Below, piece by piece: positions 17,801-25,827 of a stretch of 64,000 nt of DNA. The notes under the pieces are model-generated. The model did no database searches and had not been told where the DNA came from. It was given only the letters and a program-made list of their open reading frames with translations. The first letter of the stretch is position 1, and the number at the start of each line of letters is the position of its first letter. Position numbers and translations under genes: made by a program. The stretch comes from an uncultured Christensenellaceae bacterium (GTDB taxonomy: Bacteria > Bacillota > Clostridia > Christensenellales > Pumilibacteraceae), in NCBI GenBank assembly GCA_910587455.1, contig CAJULK010000001.1:1-64000 (forward strand), read 5' to 3'.

Positions 17801-19296
17801 CCGAGGAACACGTACACCGTTGCGCCGTTGCGGTATGCGGAAAGTTTGAGCGTACCCGCATCATACTCCTCGAGAAGTTTTGCGGCTTCGGGATCGGCTT
17901 TATTGCCGTCGGCGTCTCTGAAGAAAATACAGTCGTCCCAGCCTGTGCCGTCCGCCGCTTTTGTCGGGTCGCCCCAAGTATTTACCCAGCCGCTGTCGGG
18001 GTTTGTGTCGGCATAGCAAGCGAACTGAACTTTGAGATTGTTTTCCGCGCGTATAAATACCGTTTCGCCTTTGGGGTCGAGGTCGTCGCCGACAAAGCGG
18101 AACATTATGCCCATGTTGCCTTTGCCGCCTACGGTATCCGCGCTCTTTATATACATGCTCGCCGTTACGGCGTCGTATGTATCGTTGGTGAATATCATTG
18201 CGCAGTCGTTAGTAAAGGATATTTCGGGCTGCGCCGCGTTCTGTTTGGAAAAGTCGAACTGTCCCCAACCGAGCAATTCCTTGAATACGGAGTATTCGAG
18301 CGTAGCTTCGTAGTCCGCCGCAGCGCCCGTTACGGTAACAGCCGTTTCGAGATAGCCTGCCGCGCTCACATATATCGTGTCGCCGATGTGGGCTTTGACT
18401 ACGGTTATCTTGCCGTCGCCGTCCGTCTTGATCGGCGCGTCGGAAGCTATTCCGCGAACGGTAATTTCGGTATCTGCCGCAAGAAGCTCGGTCACGCCCA
18501 ACTTATTGCCCTTGACCGTGATGCCGATGTCCTTGTACGTTTGCGTGAACACCGCGGTTACGTTGAGGTTTTCGACGTTGACCGCGCCGAGATTGACTTC
18601 GCCGTTCGCTTTGATAGAAACCGCATAATCCTTGTTGCTGCCCGATATTTTGAGCGACGTGCACTCGAAATAATCGGACGCGGGCGTTACGACGAGCGTG
18701 ACCGCGTCGCCGTACTTATATCCGCCGCTGTTTTTGAACACTACCGTACCGAGGTCGGCATTGTCCGCGCCCGACGCATCTTTCACGCTCGCGCCGAGCG
18801 TAATGGGATTGGCTTCGAACACCGCCGTGACCGTAGTCGCGGTCGTAGCCGTAAACGTAAGTTTGCCGTCCGCGACTTCGGCGGTCTTATCGGCATCGCC
18901 GAGCATAATGCTCTTGAACGTATAACCCGTATCCGCTTTGATCGTCAGCGTAACGGTATCGCCCTCTTTATAAGATGTTTTGTCCGCCGTAACTTTACCG
19001 CCCGTAACAGAGCTCACCGTTATAGCTACGGCTTCCGCCATGTTGTAATCGCACTCGTCGCAGCGCTTGTTGCCGTCCTCGTCGATGTGTGCGGCGCGGT
19101 CGATATCCACCTTGCCCGCATGTTCGCAAGTGGCGTCGTGCCAATGTTCGGTATCCGATACCGACCACGATTGCGAGTACGTGTGTTGATGTTCGCCGCC
19201 GCTTTCGCCGTCGCAGGCGGTTGCAAAACCGACCAATCCCACGGAAAGCGAGACAGCCGTTATTGCGGCGATGATCTTCTTTTTGCCCATATTCAT
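14863..19296 (-). CDS. Giant surface lipoprotein with alternating binding-like and repeat modules
   Basis: 1,477 residues with lipobox FATAC. A Cys/His-rich segment (HTYSQSWSVSDTEHWHDATC, then CDECDY) precedes alternating modules: bacterial repeat/InlB-like domains (GDTVTLTIKADTGYTFKSI, YSLGETVTVTISPATDYKLKSL) and ~180-residue beta-sandwich modules of a concanavalin/LamG look that recur at least four times with the shared phrase 'V(I)YVFLGDRLIG / TFLGGVFMG / VFLNGKYIGG'. No catalytic signature is seen. The inferred role is polysaccharide capture at the surface for the neighbouring GH43 and ABC system. It has its own promoter with a LacI operator (19472-19500). Confidence 0.75.
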   Translation of the reverse strand: MNMGKKKIIAAITAVSLSVGLVGFATACDGESGGEHQHTYSQSWSVSDTEHWHDATCEHAGKVDIDRAAHIDEDGNKRCDECDYNMAEAVAITVSSVTGGKVTADKTSYKEGDTVTLTIKADTGYTFKSIMLGDADKTAEVADGKLTFTATTATTVTAVFEANPITLGASVKDASGADNADLGTVVFKNSGGYKYGDAVTLVVTPASDYFECTSLKISGSNKDYAVSIKANGEVNLGAVNVENLNVTAVFTQTYKDIGITVKGNKLGVTELLAADTEITVRGIASDAPIKTDGDGKITVVKAHIGDTIYVSAAGYLETAVTVTGAAADYEATLEYSVFKELLGWGQFDFSKQNAAQPEISFTNDCAMIFTNDTYDAVTASMYIKSADTVGGKGNMGIMFRFVGDDLDPKGETVFIRAENNLKVQFACYADTNPDSGWVNTWGDPTKAADGTGWDDCIFFRDADGNKADPEAAKLLEEYDAGTLKLSAYRNGATVYVFLGDRLIGQRTFAAKYATAKCEAGFIVEGLKKADDSADSSGFKTWKVGITETAPDMTASVDVKTIGIDGNTVTSDKQEYAFGENIEFTVTPASGQKLDRLTVNGVDRTLDVTNGRLTVKADRTVITVEATFAERQEFELDLTVKGNKLGTPAALPQGTKIKLSGIADPFTVGADGKITGTIAKGKYTVSDVDGKYFESDVVTLNGELTEITLEYDLFGIVKWDADGHGMSHVNDADPYVEWLGKGSSFNVVTNEYMFDDVVVSAVIGSNKTSATGEKLQGVIIRFEDGKAAILSINMDGTPRLQFRPGLFDDRNDAQVGLRTVFVEENSEYYDVWVEYRNLTQEQIDAFDSESGIELKLARKGNMLYTFLGGVFMGREQLADGYADDKVGFGLFTFNAVAGQKYGFAVSETLPDITATVTDTTADAATAHGGISFDKTSYSLGETVTVTISPATDYKLKSLIVNGENVFANISGTTYKFVVYDKTVTVEAEFEEDFRGNIEAAISGKKFGVIGNTLKAGDKVTLTAAGMPTREVELAAGENGSLVLVETDISVGTWTVTAAGYKTVTITVEKDQTNSAAIVLDPEETFELQLNWGSTSSVIAADGSAQLTITNEVEYSLTKATYGDIAVTLHLNDNNAGDNESRTQGIAFRFSDGKYAIARKEKNYIQFAHAQWAGDANGIVSGWDWQQLAHLDDADTEAYNNGDLPLTVVRKGNVIYVFLNGKYIGGRMFDEKYINDTAKLGMMFTQTPNGTPKTRKIEICGVDDAFEKYNFRQAFGEDKVNVFGDWTETDNKLSVTGKGLVEFNAPENTVKESVTMTISSKVAGEQGLIYTFADGRYVAIRWQANGENGKIQFTMDTVLYANGSIPGWTDWNLNEDEKAAFESDAGIELTLIRDGKAFYVVLDYVKTVQEEGGEVIGTVSVQRVLYGLDGNLDIDDKYAAMGGAMGIQIYDGKGGAFAYEHKTGDDVTVPTASEAGDEA

Positions 19297-19370
19297 TTTC
19301 TCCTTATTATAGGTGCCACGCCGATCGGCGAGGTTTATGTGCTATGCACTGCCCTGTCTTTCCCGATTGC

Positions 19371-19386
19371 ACGTTAACGTTAATGT
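19371..19386 (-). promoter_or_regulatory. Auxiliary LacI-family operator in the leader
   Basis: ACGTTAACGTTAATGT differs from the perfect palindrome in front of lacI (32621-32636) at one base. It sits ~90 bp downstream of the predicted transcription start and 111 bp centre-to-centre from the operator at 19482-19497, a layout suited to looping or roadblock. Confidence 0.65.
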
Positions 19387-19471
19387 AACGAAGCGACACT
19401 TTTTCCGTTATTCCGTCATTTTCCGCTCCGTTTCAATAACTCGATCGACGCACAATGCATCATTTATACTG

Positions 19472-19500
19472 ATTATAATCTACATTATCGATAATGTAAA
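19472..19500 (-). promoter_or_regulatory. LacI-controlled promoter of the 1,477-residue lipoprotein
   Basis: Minus strand TTTACA (19495-19500), 17-bp spacer, TATAAT (19472-19477). The 16-bp perfect palindrome ACATTATCGATAATGT (19482-19497) fills the spacer and overlaps the -35 box by 3 bp, the same geometry as at the lacI promoter. Confidence 0.8.
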
Positions 19501-19591
19501 TAGGTTTTCGAAAATTATTTCAATATTTTTTCGATTCGGAAAAAGCTTTCGAAATGCCTTTTTACATATCTACCGCCTTTTGCGGCAGCCG

Positions 19592-20995
19592 CTATTCTTG
19601 CGGGCTGTTTTCTGCGTCTTGCCGGGTCTCGTCGAACGGGTCGAACGGATCGTCCGCGGGCGGTGCTTCGTGCGTTATGGGTATCGGAGTCAATCGTGTA
19701 GCGGCTATCGGCTCGACGTCGGCTATGCGGGCGTTGTTCTTGCGGCAGCGCACGATTTCCGTTATCGCGTACACTACCGTACGAACCGCAAAGACTATTG
19801 CGTACACGAGTATAGTGAGTTGGAAACTCATTTCGCGCGCGGCAAAGTACGATATCACCCAGCCGAATACAAACGCCATAACTCCCGAAACGAACAGAAA
19901 CGCCCCTACCGTTTTGCACGAATCGATGAACCCCGAACAGTCGTGCTTGGCAAACCGCAACGCGACTGACAACAGCAGCGCGCACGCGACGAAGGCTATC
20001 AGTATCCACGGCAGCGCCATGAGCACGTTTATCATATATATCGTCGTATCCAACGACAGTCCGCGCTCGAACACGCTCGATATAAGTCCGTCGAACAGAT
20101 CACGGGCGCGAGCACGCGATGTGTCGGGCGTGATCGAACAGGAGTATGCTATGCCGTACTTGCCGTCTAACCGTACGGATATGCCGCCGTCGGTAAAGAA
20201 TGACGCATACATTTCGTCACGGAACATGATCAGGTACTTGGCGCACTCGGCGGTCTTTACGGTGTTCAAGTAATAGGTCTTTAATGTGGGGGCGTTGCCG
20301 TAACTTTCATACTCGGCAAGCGACGGATAATAAGCCGCTATATACAATTCGTACAGCGCACATTCGTAGTCTGTTTTACCGAGCTCGCCGGTTTGCGTTT
20401 TTTCGGACAATTCGGCATATTTTTCGTACGTTTTTTCGTCTGCCGTCTTTATACTTTCGAAATACGATTCGTATTCGCCGCGCCGCGAACTTATATCGAC
20501 CGACGTCGGCTTGTATTCTATGCCGAACGTCGGATACTGTTCTCTGTCCGTTTCCGACAGTTCCAACCATTCGGAATACGCGATTTTCCGCTCGCCGTCC
20601 TTTGTGCGGCAGTATGCTTCGAACTCCGCATAAGTTTGGGATCGCGGACGTGCGTCTATTATCAGCATGTAGCCGTTGAGCGAATATTCGCCGTTCGCAA
20701 AAGAGTTGACCGTTTGAGCGGGTTGCGGCGTACTAAGTATGCCGTCGTCTACCGACAGCGGCACCGACGATTGCGCGTCGCCTGCGAACGCGGCATACGC
20801 AAACTCCTTGAACTCGGAGGCTTTTTTGTAATGCGCGCCGAACGACAGTCTGTAACCCGTTGCAAGTCCGCCGAATATGAGCACGATCGACAGCACAAGC
20901 GCCAAAAGCAAGTTAAGGAAGCGACGTTCCGCCGCTTCCCTTGCATACCTGTTCGAAAAATACGACAGGAAAAAGAATTTAAGCCACTTTACCAT
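19592..20995 (-). CDS. Polytopic membrane protein of unknown function in the sugar locus
   Basis: 467 residues. An amphipathic basic N-terminus (MVKWLKFFFLSYFSNRYAREA) leads into one membrane segment (~28-47), a ~260-residue extracytoplasmic region, then three or four segments (~320-410) and a Pro/Asp-rich cytoplasmic tail. The N-terminal pattern is like DUF1189-type proteins that accompany maltose-type ABC permeases, but I cannot confirm it. It starts behind GGGAG 88 bp after the 1,586-residue lipoprotein gene, so it is probably the last gene of the SBP-permease-GH43 operon. A role in assembling or regulating the uptake complex is inferred from context only. Confidence 0.6.
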   Translation of the reverse strand: MVKWLKFFFLSYFSNRYAREAAERRFLNLLLALVLSIVLIFGGLATGYRLSFGAHYKKASEFKEFAYAAFAGDAQSSVPLSVDDGILSTPQPAQTVNSFANGEYSLNGYMLIIDARPRSQTYAEFEAYCRTKDGERKIAYSEWLELSETDREQYPTFGIEYKPTSVDISSRRGEYESYFESIKTADEKTYEKYAELSEKTQTGELGKTDYECALYELYIAAYYPSLAEYESYGNAPTLKTYYLNTVKTAECAKYLIMFRDEMYASFFTDGGISVRLDGKYGIAYSCSITPDTSRARARDLFDGLISSVFERGLSLDTTIYMINVLMALPWILIAFVACALLLSVALRFAKHDCSGFIDSCKTVGAFLFVSGVMAFVFGWVISYFAAREMSFQLTILVYAIVFAVRTVVYAITEIVRCRKNNARIADVEPIAATRLTPIPITHEAPPADDPFDPFDETRQDAENSPQE

Positions 20996-21083
20996 TGTAC
21001 TCCCGTGCCGGCAGGATAGCTATCGGCTACCGAATAACGGTCTGTCCGCATCCGCCGCTTTTCTCTCCTGATCTCTCTTTATA

Positions 21084-24000
21084 TCAGATTGCGCCGAGCA
21101 CTTGTATGCCCGCTACGGCTATGCCGTCCGAACCGCTCGAGTCGATCGACAGCGTAAGTCCGAGTTTGGTCCCGTCCGCAAGATGCCGCGCGTCGACCGC
21201 AAACTCGATTATGGCATGGTGGTTGAGCGTTTCCGTCATTTCCAATGCGATTTCCGAATATACTTCGTCGCCGAGCTTGAGCGTGAACGTCGCGGTGCGA
21301 CTGTTCCACCATCCGCCTACATAGACGCGGATCCTCGTAACTTTGTTGGTGATCTTGACAGTGTTGTCTATGCTTTTTATAACGGGCGCCCAACCGTCGT
21401 ACTTTGCCTGTTCGCCGCCCAAGCCGCCGACCGCCCAGCCTTTGTGCGAGTCGAACGCGCCGATCGCGGTATTGCCGGGATATGCGGTCTGCAGCGTTTG
21501 AAGCCAATATCTGCCGCCGTTTATAAGGCGCTGTCTGTCTTCGGTATCCGCGTTGCTGTCCCAATGCGATATCCAACGTTCGAAAGCGAGCACCTCGTCG
21601 TCGCCTACGGGTCGGCGAAGCTCGATTTTAGTCGTATTGTCGGTTATCGCTTTTGCGGTAACGGCAAAAGGCTTAAAGTCGAGCGCGAACGCCGCGCCGT
21701 CCGATCCGACGGACACCTTTGCCGTTTTGAAATTATCCGACGTTAAAACGTACTCGAGCGTCGCGACGGTAGTCGTGTCTACGCCGTTCTCTTGCCACGC
21801 ATAACTGCCGTCGGACTGTTTGACTGCGGTGTATACCAAACCGTTTGCGGAGTTTGTAAGAGTGAATTCCGCGCCCGCAGGTACTGCGATCGCCGCGCCC
21901 TTATGGTCTACGGCGGTCACCGTAATATCATCGGCTTGAGCTTCCGCTTTCGGAATAAACGCAGCTTTCACGTAGGTACCGCCGGCTATTCCCGTTAAGA
22001 TATACTTGCCGCCGACTACCGCATGCCCGACTTCCGTGTCGTTTACGGTAAGCGAAGAAAGCAAATATCCCGTATTCGCCGCAACGGTGAGCGTTATTGT
22101 TTCGTTGTTCAGCGGCTCGTAAGACGACTTGTCGGCAGTGACCGTGCCGTTCGTCGCGGCGGCTATGCTTACATTGGAAGCTTCGATGTATTTATCCGCC
22201 TGTCTGTCGAACGCCATAGGTATCTCGACGCGCGTGGCTGAGTCTGCCCAATGTTTGAAATACACGTCTGCTTTGCCCGTCGGGTTGGCTATATAGCCGC
22301 TGTTTACAGTGCGCTTTTTGACGAACTTGCCGTCTAAGAAGAAGTAATAGTCCGCACCCTTGCGCACAAGCATGTATTGTATGCCGTCGCCGCAATACGC
22401 GGATATTTCGTCCGCGGTAAGGTCGCGTTCCAACCAACTCCACCAGGCGAACGGCGTGCTGTACCCGTCCACGGCGTCGAAGCTGTCTATAGCCTGTAAC
22501 CACGCGTTGTTGTCGTTAGCCGTATAGACCAGACCGAACGATATGAACTGCTTGGACGCGGGATAACATATGACAAATTCCTGTCTGTTGATGTTGTTGC
22601 TTACGGTGGGGGTTTTGAATACGCCCTTGATCATAAAGTCGTCGCAACCTTCGCCGAACAACAGCGTCGCGTTATCGGTATTGCCCGTAACTACGGTGTT
22701 TTCTTCGAGCAAAGACAAGTCCCATGTGCCGTTTACGGGCGTTACGTCGAGCGTCGGGGCTCCGAACGACGCTTTTACTTTGAGCATGAGATCGTTGCAG
22801 TTTTTGAGCGTGACATACCCGAACGCGTAGTCGTTTATGCGTTCTTTGCCGTTTACGATTATGCTGAACAACCGCTCGCCATCTTTATCGGGCGTGATCT
22901 TGAGCTTTACGTCGCTGCCCGCTTCGAACTCGCCGTCGAGCGTCACATTGCCGCCGACGAACGTGCTTTCGGGCGAGAGCGAAATGTTGCGCGTCGTTAT
23001 TTCGTTAAACGCGTACGCGAACGTAGTCGTGCCGCGCGGCGCGCCTATATAAAGGTGGTAACCGACCGTCGCTTTTGCCGCTTTGAAGCTATTGCCCAGA
23101 TCGTACTGAGCCACCTGCTCGCCCTCTATAAATACGCTCACGGCATTGTCGAACCGCATAACGCCCATCTTTATGCCGACGGTGCGATACATTTCGATCT
23201 GCTCGTCGGTGAGCGTGTACACACTGTCCCAACCGCCTACCGAATCGGAATCGAGCGGCGCGAACTGAACCGAATACATATTGAGCGACGGCTGTATCTT
23301 GCGACCGTTGTCGAAGATCAATGTATAGCCCTTGCGCTGAGTGTACTCGTCCGAACCGCTGTTATCGGCAGAAGCCGCAAGACGTTGATCGTACTTCAGA
23401 AGCGTCTCCATATAGAAGTTTCGATACTGCGCATACGATTTGATCGACGTCGCACCGCCGTTAGTCGACACCGCGGGATCTTCCGTGTTCTGACCGTTAA
23501 GATCCCAATCGGGCGCGGAGCCGAACATCCGATAGACAAGCTCGATGTTCCTGTCCGTTCCGAAATTGCAAATGTGCGTTACGTATCCGTCGGCATACAC
23601 TTCGTATTCGCCCGGTATCATGTTCTCTACGGTGAGCACGCCCTTTCTTACCGTTGCGGTATAGTCCTTTACGCCTATCATTTCTATCGTCACGCCGTCG
23701 AGATCTACGATCTTCCCGAACTTGTATCCGCTGATATCGACCGATATCGTCTGCGCATTGTTCTTTTGCGTCACTATGGAAATGTCCGCCCTGCCGCCTA
23801 CAGTAAACGAATAGCTGTTGTCGGCCGACGTCACTGCTTTGCCGTTGATAAACACCTTGTACACATAGCCGTCTTGCGGCGTGACGACGAATTCGGCTTT
23901 ATCGCCTATCTTATAAGAGTTTTCAAGCCCCGTCACAGTCGCGTTTTCGTCCGCGTCGAGCGCTACCGCTGTGTTGGGGATGTCCGAAACCGACTGCGCG

Positions 24001-25826
24001 CCCTGAATGAACACCGCGTCGCCGAACTCGGCGGCATAGCTCGCCGATACGCCTTCGTTGCCCGACACTCTTATGCCCGTGACTTTGGTGTTAGCGAACA
24101 CCGCCGAAACGTCGGCATTGCGTATGAGCGTCGCCCACGTTCCGTTGTCGCACAGCGCGTACAAAGATATTCTTTCGTTGTTGCGCACGAGCGCGAAATA
24201 CAGTCCGTTATTCGCCAGCAGCGTGTCGAGCGTTCTTCCGCCGAGCTGCACGGAAATATCCTTTTCCTTGCCGTCATCGATATACAAACATTTGACAATA
24301 TACCGTCCGTACCAATTCATGAGCTGAAAACGGAAATAACTGTCGTTGTCCATGTCCATGAAGTATTCTTCTACGAACACGCCCGTATCGGCTATAGAGC
24401 CCGAGCCGGCACTCAAGCCGAGATAATGTTTGAACACGAACCGCTCGTTATCGATTTTGCCCGTAAACAGCGTTTTGGATCCGCCCGACAAAATCGCGTC
24501 GGGCACTTCTACCGATCGAGTCGAGCCGTACATGTTCTCGCCGACTTCCAAGTTGCACCGAGTGTCGCCGGCAACGGTTACTTGAGCGGTAACCGCGGTG
24601 TAATTGTCTACCGCCGATATCACGCGAAGCTCGTACTGTCCGAGCGGAAGCTCCGCGGTATACTCGCCCGTGCTTCTGTCGAGCGTCGTTCCGAAATAGT
24701 TGGACCCGTCGAACGCAACGACCTCTATATCGTCCATAAACGCACTGTGCATGCCGTCGTACGAGATCTTGCCTGACAGCGTAGCCTTTTTGCTCGAAAC
24801 TTTTTCGAATTTCGCGTTTACATTTATATCCGACGTGACGAGCGGCAAAGTTACATACTTATCGATTATGTCGCCGCGGCGGTCTTTTCCGTTTATTTCG
24901 AACGACGTGAGCTTATAGCCGGCGTTCGCCTTGACTTCGAGAGTAGTAGTATTGCCGTCCGCGACATAGTCGTAGCCGCGCGACTCGCGCACCGATCCGC
25001 CGTTTGTGGCGTTTACGTTTATGTCGTGCGAAACGAGTCCGTGCGCATCGAAATGATAGTTTTGCGACGGATTTCCCCACCCGTCGCCGTCGAGCTGATC
25101 GGCAACGGTGTTGAACCAATGTCTGTCCGAATTGAGCTTTGTTCCGTCATACGAATACGACGAAATGATTACGGGGTTTATATAGACCTCTTTGGGCTTT
25201 TCGCCTTTGTTGACAAAACCCAAGTATTCGAGATATTCGTACGGAATGAACAGTTCGTGCGTATAACCGTAACAGCCCTCTTCGTTTACGGCTGCGCCTT
25301 TGCTCTTCGTGGCAAGCCGAGCCATTACGCTGTTGTACGAATGAACGCTCTCCCAGCCGCCGTTGACTCTGCGCTTGAACGTGAGCGTGCCGTCCGCCTC
25401 GAGATCGACTTCGTAAGAATTATCCGTATCTATAGATAGGGTGCCTTGCGGCGCGATATACATTTCTATACCGCTGTTCATGAACGACGCGCGCGCATGG
25501 TTTACATATATTCTGCATGTTTCTTCGATATCGAAACCGAAATATATACCGTTGTCGCCGAACCAGCTCGTCATTTTAAGCGTCGCTTTTTCGCCGCCGT
25601 GTTCTTTATGCACGGTGAGCCAACGCTGATTGCGGTACCGACCTTCGTTGAGAACGCCGTCGAGCATTATATCGTCGTCGGTGACCGCCGAGGGCTTATC
25701 GAACTCGTAGTTGGGCTTATACGCTTCGACGTCCTGTTTGTTGCAAGCACCCAAGCCGAAAGCCATGCCCGTAACGCCGACCGCCGCACACGCCGCCGTC
25801 AATAATTTTTTAACGCTTTTTTTCAT
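21084..25826 (-). CDS. Giant surface lipoprotein with N-terminal CBM9-like module
   Basis: About 1,580 residues from ATG 25826 (MKKSVKKLL; lipobox GLGAC). Residues ~45-260 look like a CBM9/DOMON-type xylan- or glucan-binding beta-sandwich (VLNEGRYRNQRW, SWFGDNGIYFGFDIEET, FIPYEYLEYLGF). The rest alternates bacterial repeat domains (NAGYKLTSFEINGK; EPLNNETITLTVAANTGY) with several ~190-residue lectin-like modules, and a final beta-sandwich. No hydrolase motif is seen. Its ribosome site GGAGGG lies in the last codons of the GH43 gene and the start follows the GH43 stop by 1 nt, so translation is coupled. Likely a surface glycan-binding scaffold of the locus. Confidence 0.78.
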   Translation of the reverse strand: MKKSVKKLLTAACAAVGVTGMAFGLGACNKQDVEAYKPNYEFDKPSAVTDDDIMLDGVLNEGRYRNQRWLTVHKEHGGEKATLKMTSWFGDNGIYFGFDIEETCRIYVNHARASFMNSGIEMYIAPQGTLSIDTDNSYEVDLEADGTLTFKRRVNGGWESVHSYNSVMARLATKSKGAAVNEEGCYGYTHELFIPYEYLEYLGFVNKGEKPKEVYINPVIISSYSYDGTKLNSDRHWFNTVADQLDGDGWGNPSQNYHFDAHGLVSHDINVNATNGGSVRESRGYDYVADGNTTTLEVKANAGYKLTSFEINGKDRRGDIIDKYVTLPLVTSDINVNAKFEKVSSKKATLSGKISYDGMHSAFMDDIEVVAFDGSNYFGTTLDRSTGEYTAELPLGQYELRVISAVDNYTAVTAQVTVAGDTRCNLEVGENMYGSTRSVEVPDAILSGGSKTLFTGKIDNERFVFKHYLGLSAGSGSIADTGVFVEEYFMDMDNDSYFRFQLMNWYGRYIVKCLYIDDGKEKDISVQLGGRTLDTLLANNGLYFALVRNNERISLYALCDNGTWATLIRNADVSAVFANTKVTGIRVSGNEGVSASYAAEFGDAVFIQGAQSVSDIPNTAVALDADENATVTGLENSYKIGDKAEFVVTPQDGYVYKVFINGKAVTSADNSYSFTVGGRADISIVTQKNNAQTISVDISGYKFGKIVDLDGVTIEMIGVKDYTATVRKGVLTVENMIPGEYEVYADGYVTHICNFGTDRNIELVYRMFGSAPDWDLNGQNTEDPAVSTNGGATSIKSYAQYRNFYMETLLKYDQRLAASADNSGSDEYTQRKGYTLIFDNGRKIQPSLNMYSVQFAPLDSDSVGGWDSVYTLTDEQIEMYRTVGIKMGVMRFDNAVSVFIEGEQVAQYDLGNSFKAAKATVGYHLYIGAPRGTTTFAYAFNEITTRNISLSPESTFVGGNVTLDGEFEAGSDVKLKITPDKDGERLFSIIVNGKERINDYAFGYVTLKNCNDLMLKVKASFGAPTLDVTPVNGTWDLSLLEENTVVTGNTDNATLLFGEGCDDFMIKGVFKTPTVSNNINRQEFVICYPASKQFISFGLVYTANDNNAWLQAIDSFDAVDGYSTPFAWWSWLERDLTADEISAYCGDGIQYMLVRKGADYYFFLDGKFVKKRTVNSGYIANPTGKADVYFKHWADSATRVEIPMAFDRQADKYIEASNVSIAAATNGTVTADKSSYEPLNNETITLTVAANTGYLLSSLTVNDTEVGHAVVGGKYILTGIAGGTYVKAAFIPKAEAQADDITVTAVDHKGAAIAVPAGAEFTLTNSANGLVYTAVKQSDGSYAWQENGVDTTTVATLEYVLTSDNFKTAKVSVGSDGAAFALDFKPFAVTAKAITDNTTKIELRRPVGDDEVLAFERWISHWDSNADTEDRQRLINGGRYWLQTLQTAYPGNTAIGAFDSHKGWAVGGLGGEQAKYDGWAPVIKSIDNTVKITNKVTRIRVYVGGWWNSRTATFTLKLGDEVYSEIALEMTETLNHHAIIEFAVDARHLADGTKLGLTLSIDSSGSDGIAVAGIQVLGAI

Positions 25827-25827
25827 T

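Noticed and set aside
17524..19377. 617-codon plus-strand ORF
   Set aside because: Antisense shadow of the 1,477-residue lipoprotein; no ribosome site or family features.
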